Below are positions 50,300 to 60,013 of a stretch of 64,000 nt of DNA, piece after piece; position 1 is the first letter of the stretch, and every line of letters starts with the position of its first letter. The translations under genes and the position numbers were made by a program. The stretch comes from Pseudoxanthomonas suwonensis 11-1. Lineage in GTDB: Bacteria; Pseudomonadota; Gammaproteobacteria; Xanthomonadales; Xanthomonadaceae. The notes beneath the pieces are model-generated. The model was given only the letters and a program-made list of their open reading frames with translations. It did no database searches and was not told the DNA's origin. The stretch covers positions 744,001-808,000 of the forward strand of contig NC_014924.1 of the NCBI RefSeq assembly GCF_000185965.1. Direction: 5' to 3'.

Positions 50300-51318
50300 G
50301 TGCCTGGTTGTCCCAGTACCTGGCGGGTTTCGCCGGATTCGCCTGGCCTTGGGCCTGGGCAGCATTGCCTTTGCCGCTGCTCGTGCGCCTGCTGCCGCCG
50401 CGCCGCCATGCGGTTGCCGCCCTGCGGGTGCCATGGGAGGGTCGGCTGCAGGGCGTGGCGCCGGTCGCGGGCAGCGGCTGGGTGCGCCTGATGGTCATGG
50501 CGCTTGCGTGGGTCCTGCTGTGCACCGCCGCGGCGCGCCCGCAGCGCCTGGGTGAACCGGTCGCGCCCGCGCAGCAGGCGCGGCAGATGCTGCTGGCGGT
50601 GGACCTGTCCGGCAGCATGAGCGAAGTGGACATGATGCTGGGCATGCAGCCGGTGGACCGCCTGACCGCGGCCAAGGCGGTGATCGCCGATTTCCTGCAG
50701 CGGCGCAGTGGCGACCGCGTCGGCCTGCTGGTGTTCGGCCAGCGTGCCTACATGCTTACTCCGCTGACCCTGGACCTGTCCGCGGTGCGCGAGCAGTTGC
50801 GCGACACCGTGGCCGGTCTGGCCGGCCGCGAGACCGCGCTGGGCGACGCCATCGGCCTGGCGGTCAAGCGGCTGCGCACCCAGCCCGAGGGCCAGCGCGT
50901 GCTGGTACTGCTGACCGATGGCGTGAACACCACTGGCGTGCTGCAGCCACTCAAGGCAGCCGAGCTGGCCGCGGCCGAGCAGGTGCGGGTGTACACCATC
51001 GCCTTTGGCGGCGATGGGGGTGGGTTCTCGCTGTTCGGCGTGCAGGTGCCGGTCCAGGGCGACGAGGTCGACGAGGCCACCCTGCGCAAGGTCGCCGAGA
51101 TCACTGGCGGCCGCTTCTTCCGCGCCCACGATGCCAACCAGCTGGCGGGCATCTACGCCGAACTGGAGCGGCTTGAACCTGTCGGCGTGGAGACCGCGCC
51201 GGTACGTCCGCGGCTTGAGGCCTATGCCTGGCCGCTCGGCGCTGCCCTCGCGCTGGCACTGCTGGCCTGCGTACCGGGGCTGCGTCGCCGCGCCAGTACC
51301 GTGGCGGATGCGGCATGA
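50296..51318 (+). CDS. VWA domain protein, BatA-like
   Basis: A 340-residue inner-membrane protein: N-terminal BatA membrane helices (about 14-32 and 60-78), a von Willebrand A domain with an intact MIDAS (DLSGSMS, then TALGDAIG and LLTDGVNTTG), and a C-terminal membrane helix (WPLGAALALALLACVPG). BatA-type proteins are linked to aerotolerance and stress resistance. ATG 50296 overlaps the upstream stop; the larger upstream reading frame is a shadow of other genes. Confidence 0.93.
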   Translation: MSAWLSQYLAGFAGFAWPWAWAALPLPLLVRLLPPRRHAVAALRVPWEGRLQGVAPVAGSGWVRLMVMALAWVLLCTAAARPQRLGEPVAPAQQARQMLLAVDLSGSMSEVDMMLGMQPVDRLTAAKAVIADFLQRRSGDRVGLLVFGQRAYMLTPLTLDLSAVREQLRDTVAGLAGRETALGDAIGLAVKRLRTQPEGQRVLVLLTDGVNTTGVLQPLKAAELAAAEQVRVYTIAFGGDGGGFSLFGVQVPVQGDEVDEATLRKVAEITGGRFFRAHDANQLAGIYAELERLEPVGVETAPVRPRLEAYAWPLGAALALALLACVPGLRRRASTVADAA

Positions 51319-53039
51319 GCGGCTGGCTTTCGCTCGTGCACTTCCAGCGCCCGCAGTGGCTGTGGGCGCTGCTGCTGTTGCCGCTGCTGTGGACGGTGTG
51401 GGGACTGCGTCGCCGTCGCCAGGACTGGCGCGACGTGGTCGATCCGCACCTGCTGCAGGTGTTGCTGGTGCCAGCGAGGGGCCATGCGTGGCTGCGCCTG
51501 GCCAGCATGTCGGTGGCCGTGCTGCTGGCGGTCCTCGCGCTGGCCGGTCCGGGCTGGCGCAAGGCACCGCAGCCCTTGCTGCAGGCGCGAATGCCGCTGG
51601 TCATCGCGCTGGACCTGTCCAGCTCCATCGCCACGCCGGACCTGCCGCCTTCGCGGCTGGCCCAGGCGCGGGCCAAACTCGACAGCCTGTTGCAGCAGCG
51701 CGATGGCGAGGTCGCGCTGGTGGCGTGGGCGGAGGATGCCTACACCGTGGCACCGCTCACCGCCGACGCCGCCAACGTGGCGCTGTTCCTGGATGCGCTG
51801 GCGCCGGACGTGATGCCGGTCGACGGCCATCGCGCCGACCGGGCGATCACCCACGCCGCCGGCCTGTTGCGCCAGGCCGGCTTCGAACGCGGGCGCATCC
51901 TGCTGCTGGCGGCCGACGCCAACGTGCAGTCCCGTGCCATCGCCGCGGCCACCGCGGCAGCGGGCTACCAGGTCTCGGTGCTGGGGTTGGGCACGCCGGA
52001 GGGCGCGACCTACCGCGACGGCGGCGGTGCCCTGCGGGTATCGCGTCGCAACGATGCGGCCCTGCGGGCATTGGCCGCCGCAGGGCAGGGACGCTACGCG
52101 ACGCTCACCATCGACGACTCCGACCTGGCCCTGCTCGGCGCTACCGCAGCCGAAGGCGTGGAGACCACCGAAGAGCCGGGCGGCGCGCCCGCCTGGCTGG
52201 ACCAGGGTTACTGGCTGCTGCTGCCGCTGCTGCTGGTGGCGGCGTTTGCCTTCCGTCGCGGGGCGCCGCTGCTGGCCCTGCCGCTCCTGCTCTGGGTCAT
52301 GCCGGTCGCACCCGCGCAGGCGGCCGACAGTCCCTGGCTGCGTCCCGACCAGCAGGCGCAGAAGCAGCTCGAGCGCGGCGTCGAAGCCTACCGCCGTGGC
52401 GATTACGAAGCCGCGGCCGAGGCGTTTGCCGCGGCCGGCGAGCGTGGTGCCGAAGCCCAGTACAACCTCGGCAATGCGCTGGCACGCAAGGGGCGCTACG
52501 AGGACGCACTGAAGGCCTACGACCGTGCCCTGGCGCAGGCGCCGGCGATGGAGGACGCGCTCGCCAACCGCCAGGTCGTCGAGGCGGCGATGCGTCGCCA
52601 GCCGCCGCAGGGTGGAGCTGGCCAGTCCGGCGATGCCGGCAGGCAGGGACAGGGCAAGCCTGAAGACGAGGCCGGACAGGGCGAAGGTGAGGGAGGCCAG
52701 GATGCACCTCCGCAGTCCGCACAGGACGGGGCCGGCGGCTCCCGCCCTCCGCAGGACAGGCCCGATGAAGCGGCGCGCGATGAAGACCCGGCCGCCGCGC
52801 AGGCGCGTCAGGAGCAGGCCGACCGCGAGCAGAGCGAACGCATGCGCCAGGCGATGGAACGCGATGCCGGCGCGCAGGAGGAAGCGGAAGCCAGGGCCCC
52901 CGCGCCAGGCGATCCCCGCGAGCGCGAACGCCGCCAGGCGCACGAGGCCTGGCTGCAGCGCGTGCCGGACGATCCCGGCGGCCTGCTGCGCGCCAAGTTC
53001 CAGCTCGAGCACGAACGTCGCCGCAAGGAGGGAAGATGA
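51315..53039 (+). CDS. VWA and TPR domain protein, BatB/BatC fusion type
   Basis: A 574-residue protein. Two N-terminal membrane helices precede a VWA domain whose MIDAS reads DLSSSIAT, slightly less canonical than in the preceding gene. Another membrane segment pair near residues 297-335 is followed by TPR repeats (QLERGVEAYRRGDYEAAAEAF, then AQYNLGNALARKGRYEDALKAY). A long disordered Gln/Gly/Asp/Glu-rich tail (about 430-560) closes it. It merges the roles of BatB and BatC. Overlaps of 4 nt on both sides show translational coupling. Confidence 0.92.
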   Translation: MSGWLSLVHFQRPQWLWALLLLPLLWTVWGLRRRRQDWRDVVDPHLLQVLLVPARGHAWLRLASMSVAVLLAVLALAGPGWRKAPQPLLQARMPLVIALDLSSSIATPDLPPSRLAQARAKLDSLLQQRDGEVALVAWAEDAYTVAPLTADAANVALFLDALAPDVMPVDGHRADRAITHAAGLLRQAGFERGRILLLAADANVQSRAIAAATAAAGYQVSVLGLGTPEGATYRDGGGALRVSRRNDAALRALAAAGQGRYATLTIDDSDLALLGATAAEGVETTEEPGGAPAWLDQGYWLLLPLLLVAAFAFRRGAPLLALPLLLWVMPVAPAQAADSPWLRPDQQAQKQLERGVEAYRRGDYEAAAEAFAAAGERGAEAQYNLGNALARKGRYEDALKAYDRALAQAPAMEDALANRQVVEAAMRRQPPQGGAGQSGDAGRQGQGKPEDEAGQGEGEGGQDAPPQSAQDGAGGSRPPQDRPDEAARDEDPAAAQARQEQADREQSERMRQAMERDAGAQEEAEARAPAPGDPRERERRQAHEAWLQRVPDDPGGLLRAKFQLEHERRRKEGR

Positions 53040-54730
53040 GTCCTGCCCATCACCGGGTGCTGCCCTTGCGCGCGCCGCCGCGGCTGGCGGCCGTCGCCTG
53101 CCTGGCATTGCTGCTGGCGTCCGGCATCGCCCAGGCCGCCACCCGCGCCTGGCTGGACCGCAGCGAGGCGCGCGAGGGCGAGACCGTCACCCTCAACATC
53201 GAGACCGACCAGCCGGGCGTGGCGCCCGACTACGCACCGCTGGAAGTCGGCTTCGAGGTCGGCACTCCCTACCGCAGCACGCGCGCCAATGCAGGGCCGG
53301 GCGCCCTGTTCGGCGTGCGCCTGGTGCCGCGTCGCAGCGGCAACGTCGAAGTGCCTGCGCTGCAGGTCGGCAGGGAACGGACCGCGCCGCTGCTGCTGCA
53401 GGTCGCGCCGGCGCGCCAGGCCGCGCGCGGCGGCGAAGTGTTCCTCGAGACCCGGGTGGACGAGCCTTCGCCATGGGTGCAGCAGAGCGTGGGCGTGACC
53501 CTGCGCCTGTACTTCGCCACCTCGCTGCTGTCCGGCGAGCTGACCCAGGAGCCTCCGGAAGGCGCCTCGCTGCAACGCATAGGCGATGACGCCACCGGCC
53601 GCGAGCGCATCGGCGGGCGCGACTACCAGTACGTCGAGCGCCGCTTCCTGCTGGTGCCCGAGCGCAGCGGCCCGCTGCAGCTGCCGGCGCCGCGTTTCCG
53701 CGGCAAGGCCGCGCCGCGCTTCTTCGACGATTTCTTCGGCACGGAGCGCAGCATGGCCGCCGAAGGGAGCCCGCGGCTGCTGCAGGTGCGCGCCCAGCCG
53801 GCGGACGCGCCGCAACCATGGCTGCCGCTGCGCGGGCTGGAGCTGCGTTACCTGCAATCGCCGCGTACTGGCCGTGCCGGCGAGGCGCTGGAGCTTGTGG
53901 TCGAGGCCCGCGCCGACGGTGCCTCCGCGGCGCAGCCGCTGGAGCTGCCGGCCCCGCGCGTGGATGGGGCACAGGTGTTCGCCGAGCGCGCGGAGACCAC
54001 CGAGCGCTTCGTCGATGGCCGTCCGCAGCTGACCGTGGTCCGGCGTTTCGCGGTGGTGCCGCAGCAGGCCGGAAGCCTGGTCATCCCCGCGATGCACGTG
54101 CCGTGGTGGGACGCCACCAGCGGCCAGCCGCGCCGGGCGCTCCTGCCGGCGCTGAAACTGGAGGTGGGTGCTTCGGCGCAGGCGCCACGCACCACCTTGC
54201 CGCCCGGCAGCCAGGCCATGGCCGATGACGGCGATGACGCCATTGCCTCCGGCCTGTCGGCGGACCCCGGCCAGGCGCGACCTGCATCCACGGTCTGGCC
54301 CTGGCTGGCCCTGTTGCTGGCGCTGCTGTGGTTGGTGACCCTGGCCTGGGCGCTACGGCTCCGGGCCCGTGGCCCCGCACCCGTGGCTGGCGAGGACGGC
54401 GATCCGCTCGGCGTCGCCCCACCGACCACCGCCGACCTGCGCCATGCCCTGGATGCCGACAGCTTCGGCGAAGCCGTGCGCCTGCTGCAGGCAATGGCCC
54501 GGCCGCCGGCGGCCGACCTCGACGAGGTGGTCGCGCGCCTGGCCGATCCGCGCCAGCGCGAGGCCCTGCAGGCCATGCGCCGCGCGCTGTGGGCGGGCGA
54601 TGGCGACCCGTCCGCCGCGCGCGTGGCCCTGCGCAGCGCGTTCCGCGACGGGCCACGCTGGAGCGGCGATCCGGCCGACGACGGCGAGGAGCTGTTGCCG
54701 CCGCTGTATCCGCCGCGCCAGGGCCGCTGA
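53036..54730 (+). CDS. BatD family protein
   Basis: A 564-residue membrane protein with a signal peptide (CLALLLASGIAQAAT), a large periplasmic beta-sandwich region (ATRAWLDRSEAREGETVTLN and later VGVTLRLYFATSLLSGEL) and one membrane helix near residues 425-445 (WPWLALLLALLWLVTLAWAL), then a short cytoplasmic end. This is the BatD layout and it closes the moxR operon. Function is probably in an envelope complex with the two VWA proteins. Confidence 0.9.
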   Translation: MSPAHHRVLPLRAPPRLAAVACLALLLASGIAQAATRAWLDRSEAREGETVTLNIETDQPGVAPDYAPLEVGFEVGTPYRSTRANAGPGALFGVRLVPRRSGNVEVPALQVGRERTAPLLLQVAPARQAARGGEVFLETRVDEPSPWVQQSVGVTLRLYFATSLLSGELTQEPPEGASLQRIGDDATGRERIGGRDYQYVERRFLLVPERSGPLQLPAPRFRGKAAPRFFDDFFGTERSMAAEGSPRLLQVRAQPADAPQPWLPLRGLELRYLQSPRTGRAGEALELVVEARADGASAAQPLELPAPRVDGAQVFAERAETTERFVDGRPQLTVVRRFAVVPQQAGSLVIPAMHVPWWDATSGQPRRALLPALKLEVGASAQAPRTTLPPGSQAMADDGDDAIASGLSADPGQARPASTVWPWLALLLALLWLVTLAWALRLRARGPAPVAGEDGDPLGVAPPTTADLRHALDADSFGEAVRLLQAMARPPAADLDEVVARLADPRQREALQAMRRALWAGDGDPSAARVALRSAFRDGPRWSGDPADDGEELLPPLYPPRQGR

Positions 54731-54781
54731 GCGCGTCTGCTAACCTCGCGCCCTTGACCCGTACGCTCCAGGAAACACCGC

Positions 54782-56101
54782 ATGACCCTTACCGGACGCC
54801 CCTGGCCGATGCCGCTGAAGATGGGCGTGGGCTTCGCCGCCGGCCTGCTGCTGGGCCTGGTCGTGCACCTGACCGCCGGCGCCGACGCGGGCTGGGTGCA
54901 GGCGTTCACCCGCTACGTGACCACGCCGGCGTCGAGCCTGTTCCTCAACCTGATCTTCATGCTGATCGTGCCGCTGCTGTTCTCGGCGCTGGTCATGGGC
55001 ATCGCCGAGATGGGCGACATCCGCGCCCTCGGCCGGATCGGCTGGAAGACCCTGGCCTATACCGTGGTGCTCTCCGGCGCGGCGGTACTGCTCGGCTTGC
55101 TGCTGGTGAACGTGCTGCGTCCGGGCGCGGGCGTGGACCCGACGCTGGCCGCGCAGCTGCTGGTGCAGAACGCAGAGCGCAGCCGCGACATCGTCGCCAG
55201 CATCGAGACCCAGCCGCGCGGCATCGACATGGTGCTGTCGATCGTGCCCAGCAACGTCATCCAGGCCGCTTCCGACAACGGCTCGATCCTGGCGCTGATG
55301 TTCTTCGCGGTGATGTTCGGCGTGGGCATGGTCCTGACCGACGACGACAAGGTCGCCACGCTCAAGCGCGGCATCGAGGGCGTGTTCGAGATCTCCATGA
55401 CCCTGATCGGCCTGGTGATCCGGCTGGCGCCGTACGCGGTGTTCTGCTTCATGTTCAACCTCGCCGCGATCTTCGGCTTCGAGCTGCTGGTGCGACTGGG
55501 CGCGTACGTGGGGGTGGTAGTGCTGGCGCTGGGCCTGCACATGTTCGTCGGCTATGGAATCGCCGTGCGCCTGGCCGGGCGCTCTCCGCTGAAGTTCTTC
55601 CGCGACATCCAGGAAGCGGCGGTGATGGCGTTCTCCACCGCCTCCAGCAACGCCACCCTGCCGACCGCGCTGCGCGTGGCCGACCAGATCGGCCTGCCGC
55701 ACAAGGTGTCGCGCTTCGTGCTGACCGTGGGCGCCACCGCCAACCAGAACGGCACCGCGCTGTTCGAGGGCGTGACCGTGATCTTCCTGGCCCAGTTCTT
55801 CGGCGTGGACCTGAGCCTGGGCCAGCAGTTCATGGTGATGCTGGTGTGCATCCTCGGCGGCATCGGCACCGCCGGCGTGCCTTCCGGCTCGCTGCCGGTG
55901 GTGGCGCTGATCTGCGCCATGGTCGGCGTCGACCCGATCGGCATCGGCCTGATCCTCGGCGTGAACCACTTCCTCGACATGTGCCGTACCACGCTCAACG
56001 TCAGCGGCGACCTCACCCTGGCCACCCTGGTGGCCGCGGGCGAGCCGGAGGATGTCGACGACGGGGGCGCCCATGCGCCGGCGAACGGAACCGCCGCCTG
56101 A
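54782..56101 (+). CDS. dicarboxylate/amino acid:cation symporter (DAACS family)
   Basis: A 439-residue inner-membrane transporter with about eight membrane helices and two re-entrant loops. The conserved serine-rich loop reads [16 protein letters not shown], the cation/substrate motif is [14 protein letters not shown], and the second hairpin has [15 protein letters not shown]. It couples uptake of C4-dicarboxylates, glutamate or aspartate to sodium or protons; substrate is not determinable here. ATG 54782 lies 51 nt after the Bat operon, so it may be read through or have its own promoter. Confidence 0.93.
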   Translation: MTLTGRPWPMPLKMGVGFAAGLLLGLVVHLTAGADAGWVQAFTRYVTTPASSLFLNLIFMLIVPLLFSALVMGIAEMGDIRALGRIGWKTLAYTVVLSGAAVLLGLLLVNVLRPGAGVDPTLAAQLLVQNAERSRDIVASIETQPRGIDMVLSIVPSNVIQAASDNGSILALMFFAVMFGVGMVLTDDDKVATLKRGIEGVFEISMTLIGLVIRLAPYAVFCFMFNLAAIFGFELLVRLGAYVGVVVLALGLHMFVGYGIAVRLAGRSPLKFFRDIQEAAVMAFSTASSNATLPTALRVADQIGLPHKVSRFVLTVGATANQNGTALFEGVTVIFLAQFFGVDLSLGQQFMVMLVCILGGIGTAGVPSGSLPVVALICAMVGVDPIGIGLILGVNHFLDMCRTTLNVSGDLTLATLVAAGEPEDVDDGGAHAPANGTAA

Positions 56102-56129
56102 GGGCGACGGTTCCAGACGAAACGCTGGC

Positions 56130-56141
56130 GGGAACGTTCCC
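56130..56141. promoter_or_regulatory. perfect 12-bp palindrome upstream of tkt
   Basis: GGGAACGTTCCC lies 132 nt before the transketolase start, within a larger dyad whose outer arms are AACGCTG (56121-56127) and CAGCGTT (about 56164-56170). It could be an operator or a folded leader. No T-run follows, so it is not a simple terminator for the symporter gene. Confidence 0.4.
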
Positions 56142-56273
56142 TCGCCGGAAAAACCCGGAAACGCAGCGTTCGGGGCGGCAAATCAATGGGTTGCGGCAGG
56201 ACAGGACCGCCGCGGGATGGGACAATGTCCGGCCCGCATCCCGCGGTTGCCATCGACCAAGCCGAAACCCCAC

Positions 56274-58274
56274 ATGACGAAGCCGACACGCCGCCAGCTC
56301 GCCAACGCCATCCGTTTCCTCGCCGCCGATGCGGTCGAGGCCGCCAAGTCGGGCCACCCCGGCATGCCGATGGGCATGGCCGATATCGCCGAAGTGCTGT
56401 GGAACGACTATCTGCGCCACAACCCGTCCAACCCGGACTGGTTCAACCGCGACCGCTTCGTCCTGTCCAACGGCCACGGTTCGATGCTGCACTACGCGCT
56501 GCTGCACCTGAGCGGCTACGACCTGCCGATCGAGGAGCTCAAGCGCTTCCGCCAGCTGCACAGCAAGACCGCCGGCCACCCGGAGCGCTACGAGACCCCG
56601 GGCATCGAGACCACCACCGGTCCGCTGGGCCAGGGCTTCGCCAACGCCGTCGGCTTCGCGCTGGCCGAGAAGGTGCTGGCTGCGCGCTTCAACCGTCCCG
56701 AGTACGAAGTCGTCGACCACCGCACCTGGGTGTTCATGGGCGACGGCTGCATGATGGAGGGCGTGTCCCACGAGGCCGCCTCGCTCGCCGGCACCTGGGG
56801 CCTGGGCAAGCTGACCGCGTTCTGGGACGACAACGGCATCTCGATCGACGGCGAGGTCCACGACTGGTTCACCGACGACACCCCGGCGCGCTTCGAGGCG
56901 TACGGCTGGCACGTGGTGCGCGGCGTCGACGGGCATGATCCGGAATCGATCAAGGCCGCGATCGAGCAGGCCATCGCGGTCGACGACAAGCCGACCCTGG
57001 TGTGCTGCAAGACCACCATCGGTTTCGGTGCCCCGCACAAGGCCGGCAAGGAAGAGTCGCACGGCGCCCCGCTGGGCAAGGACGAGATCGAAGGCACCCG
57101 CAAGGCGCTGGATTGGCCGCACGCGCCGTTCGAAATCCCGCAGGAGATCTACGACGGCTGGCGCGCCAACGGTGCAGGCACCCTGCGCCAGGCCGAGTGG
57201 GAGCAGCTGTTCGACAAGTACGCCAGGCAGTACCCGGCCGAGGCCGCCGAGCTGGTCCGCCGTTCGCGCGGCGAGCTGCCGGAGGATTTCGTCGCCCAGG
57301 CCGACGCCTTCGTCGCCAAGGTCCAGGCCGAGGGCGCGACCATCGCCTCGCGCAAGGCCTCGCAGAACGCGATCTCCGCGTTCGCGCCGTTGCTGCCGGA
57401 ACTGATTGGTGGTTCGGCCGACCTGGCCCCGTCCAACCTGACCCAGTGGAAGGCCAGCAAGTCGGTCACCGAGGTCGACCCGAACGCCAACTACGTGCAC
57501 TACGGCGTGCGCGAGTTCGGCATGAGCGCGATCGCCAACGGCATCGCCCTGCACGGCGGTTTCCTGCCGTTCGACGCCACCTTCCTGGTGTTCAGCGATT
57601 ACGCCCGCAACGCGCTGCGCATGAGCGCGCTGATCCCGGCGCACGTGATCCACGTGTTCACCCACGACTCCATCGGCCTGGGCGAGGACGGTCCGACCCA
57701 CCAGCCGGTCGAGCACCTGGCCTCGCTGCGCTACATCCCCAACAACGACGTGTGGCGTCCGTGCGACGCGGTCGAGTCGGCGGTGGCGTGGAAGTCGGCG
57801 ATCGTGCGCAAGGAAGGCCCGAGCGTGCTGGTGTTCAGTCGCCAGAACCTGCCGCACCAGCCGCGCAGCGAGGAGCAGGTCAAGCTGATCGAGCGCGGTG
57901 GCTACATCCTGGCCGACGCCGAGGGCGGCAACCCCGACGTGATCCTGATCGGCACCGGTTCGGAAGTGTCGCTGGCGGTGGAAGCCAAGGCGCAGCTGGA
58001 TGCCGCGGGAATCAAGACCCGCGTGGTGTCGATGCCCGCCAGCACCGTGTTCGACCGCCAGGACGAGGCCTACCGCGAGTCGGTGCTGCCGAAGTCCGTG
58101 CGCAAGCGCGTGGCGGTGGAAGCCGGCATCACCGACTTCTGGCGCAAGTACGTGGGCCTGGACGGCGCGGTCATCGGCCTGGACCGCTTCGGTGCCTCGG
58201 CCCCGGCGGGCGAGCTGTACAAGTACTTCAATATCACCACCGACGCGGTGGTGGCCGCGGCCAAGGCGCTCTGA
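56274..58274 (+). CDS. tkt: transketolase
   Basis: A 666-residue thiamine diphosphate enzyme that transfers two-carbon units between sugar phosphates in the pentose phosphate pathway. Motifs: [20 protein letters not shown] at the N-terminus, the ThDP/Mg site [13 protein letters not shown] with [11 protein letters not shown], the active-site His regions ([32 protein letters not shown]) and a C-terminal domain. Start ATG 56274 matches the family. A bidirectional terminator follows. The upstream GACAAT near 56221 may be the -10. Confidence 0.97.
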   Translation: MTKPTRRQLANAIRFLAADAVEAAKSGHPGMPMGMADIAEVLWNDYLRHNPSNPDWFNRDRFVLSNGHGSMLHYALLHLSGYDLPIEELKRFRQLHSKTAGHPERYETPGIETTTGPLGQGFANAVGFALAEKVLAARFNRPEYEVVDHRTWVFMGDGCMMEGVSHEAASLAGTWGLGKLTAFWDDNGISIDGEVHDWFTDDTPARFEAYGWHVVRGVDGHDPESIKAAIEQAIAVDDKPTLVCCKTTIGFGAPHKAGKEESHGAPLGKDEIEGTRKALDWPHAPFEIPQEIYDGWRANGAGTLRQAEWEQLFDKYARQYPAEAAELVRRSRGELPEDFVAQADAFVAKVQAEGATIASRKASQNAISAFAPLLPELIGGSADLAPSNLTQWKASKSVTEVDPNANYVHYGVREFGMSAIANGIALHGGFLPFDATFLVFSDYARNALRMSALIPAHVIHVFTHDSIGLGEDGPTHQPVEHLASLRYIPNNDVWRPCDAVESAVAWKSAIVRKEGPSVLVFSRQNLPHQPRSEEQVKLIERGGYILADAEGGNPDVILIGTGSEVSLAVEAKAQLDAAGIKTRVVSMPASTVFDRQDEAYRESVLPKSVRKRVAVEAGITDFWRKYVGLDGAVIGLDRFGASAPAGELYKYFNITTDAVVAAAKAL

Positions 58275-58331
58275 GCCCGGGTCGTCCCGCAGCCGGGCCA
58301 AGCGCCCGGCTGCAGGCATAGCGATGCATGG

Positions 58332-58358
58332 AAGGGGACGCTATGGCGTCCCTTTTCC
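58332..58358 (+). terminator. intrinsic terminator after tkt, overlapping the NUDIX 3' end
   Basis: Stem GGGACGC / GCGTCCC with loop TATG and a TTTTCCTTT tail. A further 10-bp hairpin (58289-58313) lies between it and the tkt stop. The stem includes the last codons of the minus-strand NUDIX gene. Confidence 0.8.
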
Positions 58359-58922
58359 TTTCCAGCCACCGGCGAACTGCACGACCAGCCAGGCGTCGAT
58401 TCCCGACAGCGCAGGCGGCAATGCCGCCAGGCGGGCCCAGTGCAGGCTTTCGATTTCCTCGTCCTGCGCATGCGGGCGGCGGCGGCGCAGGCGCTGCGCG
58501 CCGAAGACCAGGCCGGTCAACGGGTCGACGGTCCCGGGCGAGCCCAGCTGCAGCCAGCCCAGGATCTCCATCGAACCGGCGACATGTCCGGTTTCCTCAA
58601 GCAGCTCGCGCGCTGCCGCCTGGCGCGGCGTCTCACCGGGATCGACCCAGCCGCCGGGCAGCTCCAGCACCTGGCGCCGCGCATTGCGCACCAGCAGGAT
58701 CCTGCCCAGGTCGATGGCCAGGACCAGGACGAAGTCGGCTGCGACGCCGGGGGCACGGCCGTGGCCGGCGGCACGCACCACCTCGCCACGCTCGTTAGCG
58801 GGCGGCGGATCGGGAAGCAGTAGCGGGGAGGTCGGGACCACGCGTCTGGGGACATGGGGGACGGGCGGTGGATGCCTGCCCGGGCCGCGGATTGTGTCCG
58901 AACCGGCGCCTGCTGCATGCAC
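58341..58922 (-). CDS. NUDIX hydrolase
   Basis: A 193-residue protein with a complete NUDIX box (GX5EX7REXXEEXG: GGWVDPGETPRQ, then AAARELLEETGHV). It hydrolyses a nucleoside diphosphate linked to another moiety; substrate not inferable. The N-terminal 45 residues are low-complexity and rich in Pro, so translation may start later, for example at the GTG at 58841. It converges with tkt. Confidence 0.88.
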   Translation of the reverse strand: MHAAGAGSDTIRGPGRHPPPVPHVPRRVVPTSPLLLPDPPPANERGEVVRAAGHGRAPGVAADFVLVLAIDLGRILLVRNARRQVLELPGGWVDPGETPRQAAARELLEETGHVAGSMEILGWLQLGSPGTVDPLTGLVFGAQRLRRRRPHAQDEEIESLHWARLAALPPALSGIDAWLVVQFAGGWKGKGTP

Positions 58923-58940
58923 TTGCCCTATAGGTGATCG

Positions 58941-59465
58941 CTATCCGACCGCCATCGCGATTGGGTATGCGATGGCCTGGTCGTCCGAGACCAATGCCCA
59001 ATGTGGCTGCACGCCTGCCGGCAGCCCCGCTGGGGGATCGCCGTGCAGATCGATGCCCATGGTTCCGATCCGCGTGAAGTGGCCGCGGCCGGTATAACGC
59101 ATCTCCGGCCGGAGCAGTCCGGCGCGCGCATGCAGGGCGAGCATGGCGACCACACCGGTCACATTCAGCGGCTGGTTGGCCAGGGGTTCGACCCCGGCTT
59201 GCAGCATGGTCCGGCCGTCATCGAAGGCGCAGGCGCCGTGGCTACCGTCGCCAGCTTCGACCTGCAGCGTGCCGGCCAGTGCACAGGGGCACCGATCCGG
59301 TAGCGCAGGATCAGGAAGCTGGAGGAGCCCACCAGCCAGGCCTGCGCGCCGACGAGCGGTGGGGCGGTGCCGTGCCGGGGCATCGGCGTCGCAGCCTGCG
59401 TGAAGCAGCAGGGCAGGGGCGGCCAGCAACAGGCGTGCGGCAAGGTGATGGAACATGCACGGCAT
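58941..59465 (-). CDS. lipoprotein of unknown function with an apparent compensating frameshift pair
   Basis: One frame is open for 174 residues: a lipoprotein signal (LLLAAPALLLHAGC, Cys about 25) and a convincing C-terminal domain (GACAFDDGRTMLQAGVEPLA, MRYTGRGHFTRIGTMGIDLH). The middle, about 31 codons between 59286 and 59380, has poor codon bias in this frame. The neighbouring frame there has almost all G/C at third positions and reads PPLVGAQAWLVGSSSFLILR. Both switch points fall at runs of four G (59377-59380 and 59286-59289). Removing one base at the first and adding one at the second restores a single good protein with a Cys pair. This is either a real compensated mutation or assembly error. 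Function unknown. Confidence 0.6.
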   Translation of the reverse strand: MPCMFHHLAARLLLAAPALLLHAGCDADAPARHRPTARRRAGLAGGLLQLPDPALPDRCPCALAGTLQVEAGDGSHGACAFDDGRTMLQAGVEPLANQPLNVTGVVAMLALHARAGLLRPEMRYTGRGHFTRIGTMGIDLHGDPPAGLPAGVQPHWALVSDDQAIAYPIAMAVG

Positions 59466-59565
59466 CCATGAGTGGACTGCCGATGTTGTCCAGCGGCCGC
59501 GCGCAGGCGTCCTCTGGGATCGAACCGTACCTGCCGGCGCCGCGTCGTGGGCGCCGCAGTGCAGC

Positions 59566-59886
59566 TCAATGGGCGGCGGGCTTGTCGTGCTTGCTGCCGC
59601 CGCGGCAGCGTGGTGAATCCGGCACGCTGGCGTCGGCTTCCCATTCGGCCGGGGTGTAGGTGTGCAGGGCCAGGGCGTGGATCTGCTGCATCAGCCCACC
59701 CATCGCCGCGTAGACCGCCTGGTGGCGCTGGATCAGGCGCTTGCCGTCGAAGGCATCGCTGACCACCACGGCCTTGTAGTGGGTCTCCAGGCCGCGGCTG
59801 TGCATATGGCTCTCGTCCAGCACCTCGAGGTGCCGGGGTTGCAGGGAGGCGAGGGCCTGGCGGATCTGGTCGGCGCGGGTGCTCAT
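59566..59886 (-). CDS. bolA: BolA family protein
   Basis: A 106-residue protein with the class II KH-like fold. It contains the DESHMHSRGLETHYKAVVVS segment and the conserved FDGKRLIQRHQAVYAAMG helix (family consensus F.gk....qR...vy..L). BolA proteins partner with monothiol glutaredoxins in iron-sulphur trafficking and act in envelope stress. Start ATG 59886. It has a short extra C-terminal tail (ARCRGGSKHDKPAAH-like). The next gene on this strand starts 100 nt away. Confidence 0.92.
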   Translation of the reverse strand: MSTRADQIRQALASLQPRHLEVLDESHMHSRGLETHYKAVVVSDAFDGKRLIQRHQAVYAAMGGLMQQIHALALHTYTPAEWEADASVPDSPRCRGGSKHDKPAAH

Positions 59887-60013
59887 GTCGGTACGGCTGG
59901 GGGAATGGGAACAGGATGGGGACGGATGAATCCACGCCCAAGCCTGGGGCAAAGCTTACCGGGCCGGCGCCGGTGTGGCCCCGGTAGCGCGGCAACACTG
60001 CATCCCGGTGCGC

